Shown piece by piece: positions 46,560-60,163 of a stretch of DNA of 64,000 bases. A program made the position numbers and the translations under genes. Origin of the DNA: Paralvinella palmiformis (Eukaryota; Annelida; Polychaeta; Terebellida; Alvinellidae); assembly GCA_025642065.1 (NCBI GenBank), contig JAODUP010000152.1, positions 283,001 through 347,000 on the forward strand, in the 5' to 3' direction. How positions within the stretch are numbered: the stretch's first letter is position 1; every line of letters starts with the position of its first letter. Below the pieces are notes generated by a model that saw only the letters and a list, made by a program, of their open reading frames with translations, ran no database searches and had not been told where the DNA came from.

Positions 46560-47760
46560 CTTTTAAGGGGGAAAATTACATTATTTTAAGTCGTTTCTTA
46601 CCTGGTGTAGATAATTAGGTCATTGATGTGTATAATTAGTGTCGTTATTAGGTTATAAAGGAGGTGAGCATCACGTGAACGTCGTAATATTTTACCTTGT
46701 TATAATTATCGGGTAATCGTTTAAGGAGATCAACATTTCTCATTTGTTATATTTGGCCTATTGATATTTTGTGGCTTAACTAACAACAGACATCGGTACT
46801 CTGATGTGTTAGAGCTAAATTACTATCATTTAAAGTTTAAAATACCAAACAAAAGATATACCATTAGGCATCAGCCACTACTCTATATTACTATGACGTA
46901 ATTTTCGTTGAACCTAGTTTCCCCAAGTATTTTATTTGTAGCTGATATTTGTTTAGATGCATTATTAAACGTCGTTTTTATTCCAGGTATTTCTGTTTTG
47001 TTTTGTTGTGTTTTTTTCTTCAAATTTCTTTAAAAGCATCGTTATTGCATAAATGCACAATAGGCTTTGGGTATTTAACAATTTAAAATAAAAAGCATTG
47101 CTTGGCTTGGCTGTAATCTGACAGAGGCATTTATCATGTTTATTCAAATTATGTTTTGCATGCTTATCACAACAACGAAGGAACACATCGTGCAAATGGC
47201 GTTGTCTTTATACAAAATAGTGATAACTAGAAAATGCAAAACGTAATTAGTAGATTTACATCCTATCTGTTCTACTTGTTTATACGTTAAAGGGTTGTTT
47301 CATTTCATTCAAGCGGTGAGTTGCTGGTCTAAAAGTATATCACGTATGTCATTAGAATATGGTTACATATTACAGACTCTGTAATACTAGTATTCCGCAG
47401 TCACTGATGTAGCTGTTATCATTATGATTATAATCCACAAAATTTACATGCTCTGGAACGTCCAATGTCATAATACATAATCAGTGTTATTCTTAGGGTT
47501 GTCTCCTTATTTAAGAAAGAATTATCTCAATATGTTTTTGTAGCCAACTGTTTATTTAATTTTAGCAAGTAACAAAATAGTTTTAAGGGCCACTTCTAGA
47601 TATGTTTGTGACAAAGGCTGACAAAGGCATATTCCATTAAGTATCTAAACTTTCGTCCTCGGACATTAGATTTTTCAATATTGTTTTCATTTCCTCTTAT
47701 TTTCAGCATTTCATATTGTTATACAATACCTTCGATTATTTTTCTGAACGACGACCCTAG
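46560..47760. other. Intergenic, nothing recognised
   Basis: AT-rich with short unsupported frames. Confidence 0.45.
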
Positions 47761-47817
47761 TGCTCTCGTGGAGTAGGTGACGACAGTGCTTGAAAACGGA
47801 TCGTTCCGTAAATCTTG

Positions 47818-47825
47818 TGACGTCA
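47818..47825. promoter_or_regulatory. Perfect CRE palindrome
   Basis: TGACGTCA, the consensus CREB/ATF site, in a locally GC-richer stretch about 180 bp upstream of the possible THAP-like remnant. It could be chance. Confidence 0.3.
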
Positions 47826-47989
47826 AAACAGCCAAACATTACCACATCGCCATTGCTTGTTTCGTTCTGAAACGGTTTTGTTTACAGCGTGAACAATTGC
47901 GATGTCACTGCTATTATCGTATATTGTGTATTACTATTGCTATACTTTCATGCATAGGAGTTTAAAGAATCCTTGTGAATTATGGGTTG

Positions 47990-48375
47990 ATGCTGTGTAA
48001 TGTACGGATGCGGTAATACTAGATTGGAAAGTGAGGTTTCCGTTCATGAATTTCACCAATCGTCTTCGAAAAAACTGAGCGCGGTTTGCAAGCGTTTTGG
48101 CCAACGAACACGAGATAAACGGCACCCTAGCACCACATCATATATGAAAGTGTTGTTGGCAACAACTGTCAAAGCAAAATGCAATATGATATGGAACTGG
48201 CAAAGAAACCTATTTTGATGAAAGACGCCGTCATACCCGCCAAACGTCAATATGATACGACCAATTCCTATAACACTGCTCCAATGAGACCAGTTGCTCA
48301 GAAAAAAGAGGCACACGGGGTTTATTCAGAGACCTCGCTTGATCCAAATATCGGAACCATAGGATGGTTATAGGA
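47990..48375 (+). pseudogene. Possible THAP-like remnant
   Basis: The frame 48000-48218 reads MYGCGNTRLESEVSVHEFHQ, then AVCKRFGQRTRDKR. This loosely matches a THAP zinc-finger N-terminus (Met-x-x-Cys, SVHEF, then Ala-Val-x-Arg). The overlapping frame has ILMKDAVIPAK, like the LKxDAVPT linker after THAP domains. The zinc ligands are incomplete and the pieces are in two frames, so this is a decayed fragment at best. THAP domains occur in cellular DNA-binding proteins and in P-element-like transposases. Confidence 0.25.
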
Positions 48376-48547
48376 CCAGAAACAAATCGGGTCGTGTCGT
48401 TAAGACTGCAGCTCGAATTCTCAATTTGCCAGCAGTGCATATTCTCTTATGAGCAATGAAGCATGAAAAAATACGGGAACTATTTCGCTGGGACTATTTC
48501 TTCGAAGAGTCGTAACAGGGTGTAAGTTATTATTTTGATACAAGCAA

Positions 48548-48548
<1 letters not shown>

Positions 48549-48600
<52 letters not shown>
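48549..48600. repeat. (AAT)n-(ATT)n palindrome
   Basis: About eleven AAT units run directly into about six ATT units, forming a potential hairpin. Confidence 0.95.
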
Positions 48601-48609
48601 ACCCGTGCT

Positions 48610-50117
48610 AAAAAATAATTAAACAAAAGTCAGGCTATTCTCATTTATTTCGATCATATTTGAAAATGATTCATAGTTCAAATTTGTCATTGATGTTTCC
48701 AAGTTAAATGTTAACTCACACGTAATTATGAAAAAAAAATGTCTCTCCGGTTACTGCTAATATAGTTGAAAAATAATACATTATAATATCTTGGACTTAA
48801 TAGATAAAAAGAGCTTGAAGCTAAAACATTCGAAACGGCAATAAAAGGCTTTCGCCAATTGTTTACTAAAAGATGATTAAAGACTTAGCATATATTTTTG
48901 AATATGTTACACTTAAAGACTTGGAGATATTACTTTGCAGTATCGGTCCCTAATACCGTAATTGGTTTAAAATATAAAATGTAAGTCACATTGAAAAATA
49001 CAAAAACGGCTATATTGTATTTTGTTTTATATAATAAGTAATAACAAAACGATTACAAAATCTAAGACAAACACGTTAGTGATTAAATAAAAATGAATGA
49101 GACCTTAAGCGTGTATAATGCTGAAAATGGAATTTAGCATTTCCTTGCCCACTCCAAATGTGTTTATGTTAATGAAGCAACACATACCAATAGCTGAATG
49201 AAAATGTCGTTTTCTTCTTTCAATAATGATATAAGAAAAATATTAACGCCAACTATGACTAAAAATAACTAAGGTGTGTTTGTTGAAGGGATGTACTGAT
49301 TAATTGTTTTAATTTCACACCAAAGCGATTCCTATGATTTCTACAATTTAAAGGTGAGAGTGAATATTGTTCCCGTCTTAATTAGCTTGGGGACATCGTG
49401 CCACTGAATATAAACTCGCTAATTCATTTATCCATATATTTTTTTTCCATATCCATTCCTCCTATAATTATAGTATTTGCTGTTTATTGTTATGCACTGT
49501 TTAATATTCGCCATCTTAGACATGCATTTTTATCACTACTGTTGAAGATATCATCAGTCTCTAAAGAGGATAATATAAATCTTAACCTCCGCCAAAATAA
49601 ATCAAAACAAGCCCAACAAGAAATATTAAATAGAAAGACTTGTTATATTGATAATAAAATGGAATTGAAGCAAAAAATGGACCTTAATTTGTTTAACTAA
49701 TTATTATGCTTTTTGTTCTGCATTATTCGGGGGGGGGGGCATTTGATCAAGATTATATTTCTAGTATAGAACTGACAACAAGATTCATAATAGATATGAC
49801 AATCGCTCATAATTTATTAACTTATTTATATAATTGAAATTTTCCCTGTCTGAAATGTCTGACCTTTAGCTATAATGATAATATCATTGACCTATATAAA
49901 CGGAACGTGATATATCACTAGCAAACAGATGTAGCTCGTCGGCTAATTTTAATCAGACAGTGATATATGCTCATAAGCGCTCAATAATGTATATGAGCGA
50001 GCGAGTGAGTGAGAGAGTGACTGTGTGAGCGACGCTGTGACGCCCCAGCCGGATCTCAAACACGAGCATATCCCACATTATTTGGCCTTTGTAATCTATG
50101 CCTAGATAGAACGGGTG

Positions 50118-50183
<66 letters not shown>

Positions 50184-51625
50184 ACATTGCTTTACTCCAG
50201 CATGTAATGCCATACATTACTCATGTATGAGGGAGTTGTTTCCCCAAATGTTTCCAATTCTATACGTCATTTCTTTTTCAATATCCTATCTCGAGTATTA
50301 ACAACTATTTGTTGTCTGGGCGTTGACAGCACCTGTTTACACTGTAATGTGTTATAATATGGCTAAACCAAAGTTTCTGGGTCATGGACAACACGCCATT
50401 CGATCCAATTTGTATGTTGATTGATCACTGTTATGATGTTATTACAGTATTGTCAATTATGATTGTGACATCAGGTGCTGTAAAGTGCCAGACAGATAGG
50501 TATCTAATACATCATGAATTACTTTATAAGCTATAATTTAATGAGTCATTGTTGTACATAGTTAATGGTTAGCAGTACTCTATATATAAAAAGAAAACAT
50601 GGTGCTTTTATGAGTTCCAATCATGCATTTTGGTGCGGCTTTGCTGGAATAAACATATGTTTGACCTTTGACGGATTCGATTTAATTGTTGTCAGAGTAC
50701 GTGCATGCTGTAAATGTATTACTTTTATGAATGGGCGGCGTACGTGTTTTGTCTCTTATCGCTGAATGCGTAAATTACAAATTGAACCTGACATGAGATT
50801 TCAATAACTGTCTAAGCTAAAAGAATATCAGAGAAAAATACAAATTAACTCATGTAGTATTTAGCTAGACAAATACACTAACGTGAAAGTTATACACTGA
50901 GGTAATGTTTTGTGGGTAGAAAGAGGTTTATATTTACAGGAAACATAGTGACCTGGCGATTACAGTTTAACCTGGCTCAGAGAAAATAAATTATATTCAT
51001 CATGCCCAATAAGGCGACTGTTAACCTTCGTTCTCTAGACAGCCTACAGTGCTTATAAACATTGGTCCTAACTCTCGCTCTTCACATAACTGATCATTTA
51101 TCCGTTGTCAGCCTTAATTCTACACAATCCCTTCGTCTGTCATTTCCCATTCATTATTTCCTTTCCATAATTTCTATTATCTTCTTGATATGCTTCCATT
51201 CCTTTTATCTTCCTGCCTCCGTGGTTCAATTAACTTACATCTTATACTGCAATAACTCCGCATCTCTTTCATTTTTTTCTTCTTCCGTCAAAATTGTTCC
51301 GGATTAGAATGACCTTGTTGTTACTAGAGAGGAATAAATATTATATGTATGTCATGTCGCCTAATAAGCTAATTGACAATAAACTTTGGACTAAATCAAA
51401 CGTCAGTTTAAAGATACAAACGTCTGGTCTATGTTGTCATCAAATATTATATGATGCTGATATTAATCATGTTAATTATTACGTTGCCACTACAGATGCT
51501 CTACTTCTGCTGATGTTAATAATAATAATAATATTAATAATAATAATACATGTTTGTAGAAATACTAGATCACCATTTCACTTATACCTTTGTAAGAAGG
51601 TAAGGCGTACCATCAGCTGAAGATT
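48610..51625. other. Intergenic with simple repeats
   Basis: No gene recognised. The 100-codon frame at 49398-49700 has a hydrophobic start and a Lys/Gln-rich tail but no motif. Also present are a G tract (about 49729-49739), a GAGC/GAGT repeat (49995-50035) and one (AT)n array. Confidence 0.45.
50120..50180. repeat. (AT)n microsatellite
   Basis: About 60 bp of (AT)n. Confidence 0.97.
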
Positions 51626-51627
51626 GT

Positions 51628-51782
51628 TAGATGATGATGATTGGTATTTTAGGGCCACATTTGTGCACGTGGTGGGTTAAATGGGCCGAGTGACCTCGAA
51701 AGGTAATGAAGCGAAGTCAAGGATGAAACACCCTTCAGATATGCCCACGCCGAGATTCGAACACGAGTGGTAGTAATTGTTA
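51628..51782 (-). mobile_element. tRNA-derived SINE (family 2), 5'-truncated
   Basis: Minus strand: GTTCGAATCTCGGCGTGGGC (box B region), then TTTCATCCTTGACTTCGCTTC, CGGCCCATTTAACCC and GTGCACAAATGTGGCCCTAA, ending in (ATC)n. Homologous to 59268-59440 and 62398-62565. Confidence 0.75.
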
Positions 51783-54700
51783 GGAGGTAAACTCATGACA
51801 CTATTAATATACGTCATTGGTCTAATTAGACACAACAAAGAATAAATTGACATTTTTATGACGCAATATTGTTCATGTGGTTAAAGTGTGACATGAACAA
51901 ATTTATCACAGTGGTTTGGCGTATGGAGTATTTCGTTGTTTTAATATCCATTTGCAGCTAAGTGGCTATTCACGCATTTATAATCCCTACTTTCTGCTCA
52001 AATAAATAAGGTTCATATTTTATATATCATGTTATTAATAGAAGGTGGCGTATGCAGGACCTGACATCCCAAAGTATACAAATGTAATTATTTTAATTGA
52101 GAATAAGAAAATATTTTATTCAAATGCGTTTAATCCCAGCTTTAAATAAAATTGTATGGCTAATTATATCATTTATTCTTGTATAGGTGGCTCTTTCCCC
52201 TTGAAATCACTTAATCTGATTATTGATTCAACATTAATCAATTTAAGACCTATATATCAATCCTCACTTATGCACAAATACCGAAAAACAAAACTCAGGC
52301 TTAGGAGTGGTAACACATTAAAGACCGGCTTGAAAATTAAATTTCCCTTATTAGCCTATTTTCAGATAAATGGCTAGGTATTTTTATCTATCCTTTCGAC
52401 CAATATAATGATATTATAGAATTGAACATATTTCTTAACATATTTATTAATAATCTTAATAAATATTGGCAAAATTGTGTACAGAATCACTCTTAAAGGT
52501 TTCTGTCTCAGTTTAGGGTTCACATGGGATACAGACATTTTGAGTCTAATCTATTCAGCCGTGCTATTTAAACCTCTTTTCTGATCACAAGAAAATATCG
52601 AAGCTTCTATATGGTCTCATTCGAGAAGTGCAGCATGTTAGCTTTCTAATGAAACCCAAAATATGCCAATGAGACTGTGGTAAATGTAAACGATATTTTT
52701 TCTTCTGAACGACTCCTAAATGAGACTGTCCGATCAACAGACTATCAAAACGGGTGACTGGCTTCTTATGTTTGTAATCGACACCCAATATCTTAGTTGT
52801 CATCATTCTCATCAGATGGCGCGTCGATGGCGGAAATCGTGTATTATCTAATTATTCAAAGTTTAAGATTTTCACCTGATTGTAAATATCATCAGGTAAA
52901 TGGACTAAACTAAACCGTGACCATTGTCAGAGCATTCTAGTCTAAATATCGAACGATCCAGACATTGGTAAGATGATTATCCCTTCATCGTAGCACTATT
53001 TAGGATTCTTCCACGTCGTTGTGATGTTGTCAATACGTGGGACAATAAGAAGCGCCATCAACGTCATGTGTAAGTTTACACTTCTTCTTGCGCTCTAGGA
53101 AGGAGGTACATGTACTTCGAACTCCAACAGAATAGTGTTAAAGTAAAGCAGGGAAAATTGTTGCTTTCTTATCTGATTGATTATAATAACAATAAGGATT
53201 ATAATAACAATGAACCCGTACCAGCAGGAGACATTCAAAGGCGTTGAACAATAACATCCGAAATAAGAAGTATGCAGAAAGCAATATGATACTTTAATAA
53301 CAAGCATTAGTGAAGAGGTGAATTTTTACAGATGATTTAAACTTTTGAAAGGACGACACAGTTCTTAGGATTGAGAAATTAATTGATTAGCTTCTTTATT
53401 AATTGATCTTCAAATACCATGGAAATTGAGGTATAACGCTTGCAATGAAGAAATATACGCCAGTTAAAAACAACCATAATAAGGTAGCTTAGGTATATAA
53501 AATAAATATTCTCAAAACTGCCGTGATATCACCTGGATGGGTTCATCTCTGGTACCACGACTGATATAGAATTTTGTTGCACTGAGTTTTAAGGACTGGT
53601 CAGAACATGAAACGACAAATATCTCGATCAGTCCCCTGATAAATGGCTCAGATTTGAATTACCACTTGCAGATTATTTGTACATATAATCCCATATATAT
53701 TAAGTAATTGGACTAAATTCATTCCTCCTATTCGAGATTTGCAGTAACGGGTCGATTCGTGTACCATATTTTCACACTATGACTGAGGAAAATATAAATC
53801 CACGTATCTCCATCAGATAGCTTAAGGTAGTTTCTGTCGTTGCCATGACAACATAGCCACACCCTTAACGAAAATAGCACGTCTCTAACTCGGTATGAAT
53901 ACGTCGATCTAAATGTCAGGGTTTTTTTTTCTTGAAACCTTTAATATTCTGGAACTAGGGATGGGACGTGACAGTTAGCCGAATAACAAAGGGTATTGAA
54001 GCTTGGCTATATTTGAGATTTGTTAGAAGTTGTGTTGTCAATAACATGCTTGTGGTCAATAAACATTTCATCTCGAGGATGAATGATAAAATATAATTAT
54101 ATTACCTAGAGGGGACAAATACGGATTCTATTTAGTGGGTGTTATTAATACCAACGTTTTGACACGAATAAAGCAATTATGCAGCTAACAGTACATGAAG
54201 GTGTTCAAGGTACGTTTAGTAATGCGATCATTCATTATCAGTATGAATTCAATTATAGTTACTAAGTGATTTATCTTGATTCACAGAGTAAAATAAAAAT
54301 ATATATTCTTTTAATTACGTCACTGTTTCTTGGTACGCTTTGTTTATATAACAACTGCTGCCACCTGGTGTTATTACATTATATTCAGGTTGCCGGTGGA
54401 TAATGACTTCCATGATTGTGTGAAAAAGTGCGAAATGGAGACTGTGAAAAATTAAGCTACTCAGATGATCGGATAACTGGGATAATATGTTATTATAATA
54501 TGTGAGTACATTATTGGTCTATACTTCATTTCTATAAATTTGTATATTTTATGGATGTAGCCGGATATCAATACATAATGTTCCAATAGTTGCTAATTAC
54601 CTAAAAAACTGAAACCATGTTACATGTAAACATAAATTATTCTTCGCCTTTGTCACCTAAGAATCCTTTTTATTCAACGTACTGCTTCTATTGCATACTT

Positions 54701-55514
54701 GGACGTAGAGCAGTTGAAGGATGATAAAACAAGATGAACCTTTGAATAAGATAACCAAAATTCATACAATCCTTACATGTGTATTAGAGAATTAATCTAG
54801 TAATCTAACATACGATAATAATAGGCATTATTCCAAGCATCATTGGGTCATTATGTGCCAGCGTATTTTCGACAGGGATATAATTCATGTGAAAACATCA
54901 AACCGTTACGTTCCTTTCCATATCATAATACACATATATCTATATATTTAAACGTAATGGAGAGTTGTCGAAATAGTCTTTCATAAAATGTACTCACGAT
55001 TGTATAACGTAGTTGGTGAACTAAGACTATTGTATACAGATATATTCCCGTAATAAATAGTTACTATACTTGGCTAAATTCCCGAATGCTTCATTCAAAA
55101 TATAGTAGTTCAGCTAATGACTGGCTTATTAAAAAAAAAATAACAAGCAAACAAAGTTTGAATGTCCAAAGAGCTCTTGTTTATGGTAATATGCCGATAA
55201 GCATGAGGTCTTTTACGTGGTGAATGAAGCATCTCATAGACAGGTGCAACACTTTTATCTCACTATCTGTAGGTCGCCATTTCACTTCATTATTATCTGC
55301 ACCACCTGAGAGTTTTAAACGTCACTTCATTGTCACATATTGCTATGTCATATTATTAATATTCACAGTATTTATATATTAAGTCAAACACACGAGCACC
55401 CACTCTAACAAACGGAGCCCCCATATATAGGCATAAGTGTACTCACGTAAATTTAGAGATAAATTGAGACATATCGATATTCAGTTAGAAAGAAGGAATA
55501 CATAAATAGGTAGA

Positions 55515-55565
55515 GACACACACACATTAATACATACACACACACACGCACACACACATACAATC

Positions 55566-55640
<75 letters not shown>
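55515..55640. repeat. (CA)n and (GA)n microsatellites
   Basis: Interrupted (CA)n at about 55517-55560, then about 70 bp of (GA)n with one GG interruption. Confidence 0.95.
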
Positions 55641-55644
<4 letters not shown>

Positions 55645-56164
55645 TTATCCATGATTGAAGATTTTCGCATGCGTCATCTGTTGAGAAAAAAACCCTCATC
55701 AACCGTGTTAAATCGTAAGAGGTAATAATTGAATTAACTATTCTAGATGGAGGTAGCTGCCTAACGAGGAATCATTATAGTTTCAGTGCGGGCATGGAGC
55801 TTGATAGGACACAATAACGTCCTTGATTCGATTAAAAAAGCTGGTGCACCTAAACAGGATTCAACTCTCAAAATATTAAAGAGAGAGCTCTTTTGAAGGT
55901 TACAAGTATCTCTAAAACAACAGCCAGATACACATAGATTTTGATCCAATAAACAACGGTAATCTCGATAAAACATGTTAATAACTTTTCTTTCAAATAA
56001 ATAACATCTTCTAGACATCAATAATTGGCGTGTATTAAACATAAAAATATCTTGATATTTTGTTTGTGGTAGGGATGACATTTACTATCAGACGTCTATA
56101 TATTATCAAAGATATATCATCAAAGCTATCTGTGATATCCTACCGCCAACGGATATCCGTTTTC

Positions 56165-56167
<3 letters not shown>

Positions 56168-56206
<39 letters not shown>
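56168..56206. repeat. (AT)n microsatellite
   Basis: About 38 bp of (AT)n. Confidence 0.95.
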
Positions 56207-56210
<4 letters not shown>

Positions 56211-57214
56211 GACGATGTCAACAAGATATAGTCCGGTTACAGATTATTGATCATTTAATTCAGTACAAACTTTTACAAAATGTTAAAATAAAAATATCAC
56301 AATATAAGACTATTAATAGTTCGGATTTTGCAAGGCTAGAGCTCCAAGAAAACCATCGTATACAAATAATGTTGACAGGATAATCCAGAAATCTATTTGA
56401 TAATCAAATGTATAGTGTAATACAAGAGGAAATTAATATTGGGTAAGCGCATCATTAAAAGCGCAAGTAAACAAAATCACCAGAATTAAGTTGGATATTC
56501 ATTTTGAGGGTAATACGTTGTAGAACAAATGCCAATGAAAGGGAGTCTTAATTAGATTATATAATAAAGATGTTCTCGATTCTCTATAAATATATTTAGC
56601 TTTCGTAGTGTTAAAACAAAACACATTCGTGATATGATGAATATTCTAATCCAACTAATATACATTACCGAGTGTTGAAATTGTAATTGAACAAATATAA
56701 TTTATATTTCTGTTATCAGATTCAAAATATAGGTATAACCACTCTCATTTTTACACCAAAGAGTAGTGTGTAGCTGTTAATAACTAAGACTTGAAAAAAG
56801 ACAGAACCAACTGTTCTCATTTACAAAGGACTTTCGGCGAATTAAACAGTAATGTGACTTAATAATGTTATGATATTCTGGTGTTAATTATTTATTTGCA
56901 TAGTGTCATAAATTCGATGTACTAGAGTTTAACTGATCCTGTAGTTTGTTGTTGGGTATCAATAAAGCAACACTTGTTTTCTTTATTCATTAAATGGTAG
57001 ATCTTTTTCGGGTGATCGATCGTACAAAAACACCAACACAACTTAAACACCAAATACAACTGCCAGTTGTTGATTATTGAACGTTTGAGATAAGTTTCTA
57101 AAATGGGTAGCATAATCTTCTGGATTTATACATTAGTGATTATACAAATATTAACAGTTCATGGCCTGTAATGATGAAATAGTGTACTTTTCTGTAGGTT
57201 AAAAGACATGTTCA

Positions 57215-57968
57215 GATAAAGTACTTGTATGGTTTTGATCCTATCTCGAACAACGTTCCCATAGAGTGTCTGTTATTGGTCCCCTGGTTTTTACTTTGAG
57301 CTTTGATATGGGGTTAAATATCACTTGTATATAGATGACACACAGCTATATGTATCACTGTGTTCTGACAACGAGTTAAATATTTCCTCTTCCTTGAAGA
57401 ATTTAGAACATTCTATTGCTGATATTCGGCTATGGATGACTCAAAATATTCTATGACTAAATGATAATAAAACAAATATTATATATTTGGGATCACCACG
57501 TTGTGTTAAATCCATAAAGAAACCAGAATTAAAAATGGGTGCATCTTCGATTACCCCTAATGGGTCAGTAAACAATCTAGGGGTTATTTTTGATAAATAT
57601 ATTAACATGTATGAACATGTCACATCAGTATGTCGAGCTGCCTACTACCATCTTAAGAACATCATTTTTTTAAGTATTCTTGACACAAGAAGCACTTGTG
57701 TAGTCCTTACCTTTGTTAATCTCGTATAGACTATTGTAACTCCGTTATATGGCATATCTGATTATAACATTATACTCGAAAATATGACTTCAAAGACTAC
57801 ACTGGCTACATGTTAGATAACTAATTAATCTGCCAATGATATGGCACCCGAATACCTGTGTGAACTGGTGTCCATTAGAAGTATATTACATATTATTTGT
57901 ACAGCGCCGTTGAATCGCTCCTGCTAGTAAGGGCGCTTTATTAAATATACATTATTGTTATTATTATA
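57215..57968 (+). mobile_element. LINE family A, 3' part with intact tail
   Basis: Plus strand. A damaged polymerase box (YIDDTQLYVS, about 57330-57358) follows an RT region with a deletion. Next come SSLKNLEHSIADIRLWMT and the frame 57487-57729 (MGASSITPNGSVNNLGVIFD, VCRAAYYHLKNI), the standard segment after the RT palm. More eroded C-terminal sequence leads to the stem AGCGCC...GGCGCT (about 57903-57937) and (ATT)n. This copy links the family-A protein to its 3' terminal block. Confidence 0.8.
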
Positions 57969-58639
57969 TAATCATAAGCGTCATATTATAGATAGTTGGT
58001 ATTGTCTAGAATATATTTGATAAGACTCTAGTAGCCAGTCCCTAATATACACTTGATAGGTTCATTCATATTGATACTTTTTGTTTTCAGAAATTACCCA
58101 CTAGTCTTTCCATTTGAACTGTTGAGATATTAAAAGTTTTGTCACCTGATCGTTACTATCATATACCCTGAGCAATCATTCCAAGAATCTGTTTGGATAT
58201 CATCCAAACGAAAAGGACAAGAAAGCACATTCTAACAAACACAGAAATAAACACAAAAGAACATCAAAGAATACTCTCTCACATATTCACTTTGATATGT
58301 GATGAACAGAGGCATGAACAATGAGCCAGATGTAGTGTTACGAACTGCACCAATGCATATATGACATCAGAAGTACATCATTCGAATTTTTTCTTTATGC
58401 ACAGAAAAGACCTCGAAATATTAGGTTCTTAATCGCTTGAAATGTTCTCAGCGTAGTCTTGATAAATTCATGCTGTTTCTACGTATTATTGCGGTTAATA
58501 ACTTTCGAACCTGTAAAAATGTGGAATCTTATTTTGCTCCAGTTTACTTATTCAATGCAGTAGTTCATTAGAAAATATATTTTTGGCTCATGCTTGGCAT
58601 TATTTGGATTACATAATAAACAGTTCATAAATGTAGTGT

Positions 58640-59262
58640 TTAATCATCATTTATATATTGAAATCACCCAAGACCAACAGATGGCCATTATTGGTAGCAA
58701 GAGTCAACAAATTCAGAAACTTATTTGATTCTGTAATCGACAGATAATAGCTACACGAACAATAATTCCCCGAGATACAAAAATCAGTTGATAATTTTCA
58801 AAAGACTAGCTTAGCCTGAAAGCGCAAATAGGTTTCACACTTCAACGAACCAAGGTGAAGAATGCCGATTCCCCCACCTTTCTTGTGTATCCGAGCTGCA
58901 TGATGGAATTACTATCCAGATAGAGTCACCTCATAAACAATTTTTCCGGTCTGAAACATTCCCAGTCAGCCAAATCTCTGTAATGACAGGAGCATCAAGA
59001 TCATATCCTTAACAACATCAGATTTTTCATCAGATTTATCACAGATCGACTGACAGTTAATAAGACCAATACTTATACTTTGTACAGCTGTGCCATTATA
59101 TGGTGTTATTGGAACATTGATCAGATTACATGCATCGGAACTCAATCTGATTTGGATGCCTTCCACTACGTGGGCGCATCGCTGAACAAATGATATTACC
59201 ACCATGGGGTCGTAACTGATCCTTAGTATAATTAATTATCTAAATATGAAAAAAAATAAGTG
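58640..59262 (-). mobile_element. LINE family A, endonuclease fragment
   Basis: Homologous to 6130-6801. The frame 58966-59205 reads INVPITPYNGTAVQ and IGLINCQSI, followed in other frames by the ITE-W region and GGG-V remnants. The fragment stops near 58640; no RT is attached. Confidence 0.72.
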
Positions 59263-59267
59263 AAAAG

Positions 59268-59440
59268 TTGATGATTTATGTTTTACGGCCACTTTTGTGC
59301 ACATTGTAGGCTAAATGGGTAATGAAGCGAAGTCAAAGATGAAACACACTTCAGACAGATATGCCCACGCCGAGATTCGAACTTAGGTGGTAGTGATCTG
59401 TGGTCCAACGTGCTACCAACTAGACTACGGAGGCGCTCGA
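59268..59440 (-). mobile_element. tRNA-derived SINE (family 2), full length
   Basis: Minus strand: GCCTCCGTAGTCTAGTTGG (box A; 59411-59427 covers its core), GTTCGAATCTCGGCGTGGGC (box B), then the shared TTTCATC.TTGACTTCGCTTC body and GTGCACAAAAGTGGCCGTAA end, and a short ATC-rich tail. It abuts the 5' end of a LINE-A fragment. Confidence 0.8.
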
Positions 59441-59464
59441 AATAAATGAAAAGGAAACTCTGGT

Positions 59465-59539
<75 letters not shown>
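59465..59539. repeat. (AT)n microsatellite
   Basis: About 72 bp of uninterrupted (AT)n. Confidence 0.97.
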
Positions 59540-59541
<2 letters not shown>

Positions 59542-60107
59542 GTGGAGCTGCTGTCATCATATAACACGGCTTCGACCATGGCATGAGATGTCGTTGGACA
59601 AGATACTCATCTAAAGGTTTGAAAATGAAAACATTCCACTAATTAATCCCTCACTCTAACACCTAGCTGCGGCGAGTCGATGCTGCACTCATTCCATGAA
59701 CCGCCGATATTTAACTTAAATTTGGTAGATTCCTCAACATCTCATCTCAACTATTTCTACTAAAATCATAACGTTTATGACTGCTTCCGCCTGATACTGC
59801 TTCCGTCGTGAATAGTTTGTCTGGAAATAATCATCATAACGTCCTTTAATTCGTATATTTCATCACCACAATATATCAGTGTATATTTGACGGCGGAACT
59901 TGTTCTTCAATACTAATAAATAGTTAAATGATTACATAAAATCTAGCATAGAGGAGCGGCAATGTTAAGCCTCATCGTCATAATTCCTTCCTTTTCGTCA
60001 CTACTTTACAAAACTGTCTCGCTCTAACTGACCTAATACATTGACATGTTGCAAACTGGAATTATTGACTAATTTGACAATTAGCACCTAAAACAAAATC
60101 TACTGTC

Positions 60108-60163
<56 letters not shown>

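Larger units (their letters stand above)
51790..57210. other. Long gene-poor stretch
   Basis: No gene or transposon recognised. Frames at 55761-56081 (minus) and 56205-56383 (plus) are less AT-driven than most but show no motif I can name. Microsatellites are listed separately. Confidence 0.45.

Noticed and set aside
49398..49700. Frame with a hydrophobic N-terminal half, considered as a receptor fragment
   Set aside because: Only one plausible helix region, no receptor motif, AT-driven composition.
55761..56383. Two protein-like frames on opposite strands around an (AT)n array
   Set aside because: No motif recognised and no way to choose strand; left as unsupported.
59268..59440. A genuine tRNA gene on the minus strand
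   Set aside because: Boxes A and B are present but the acceptor and anticodon stems do not close, and the same sequence continues into a shared SINE body in two other copies.
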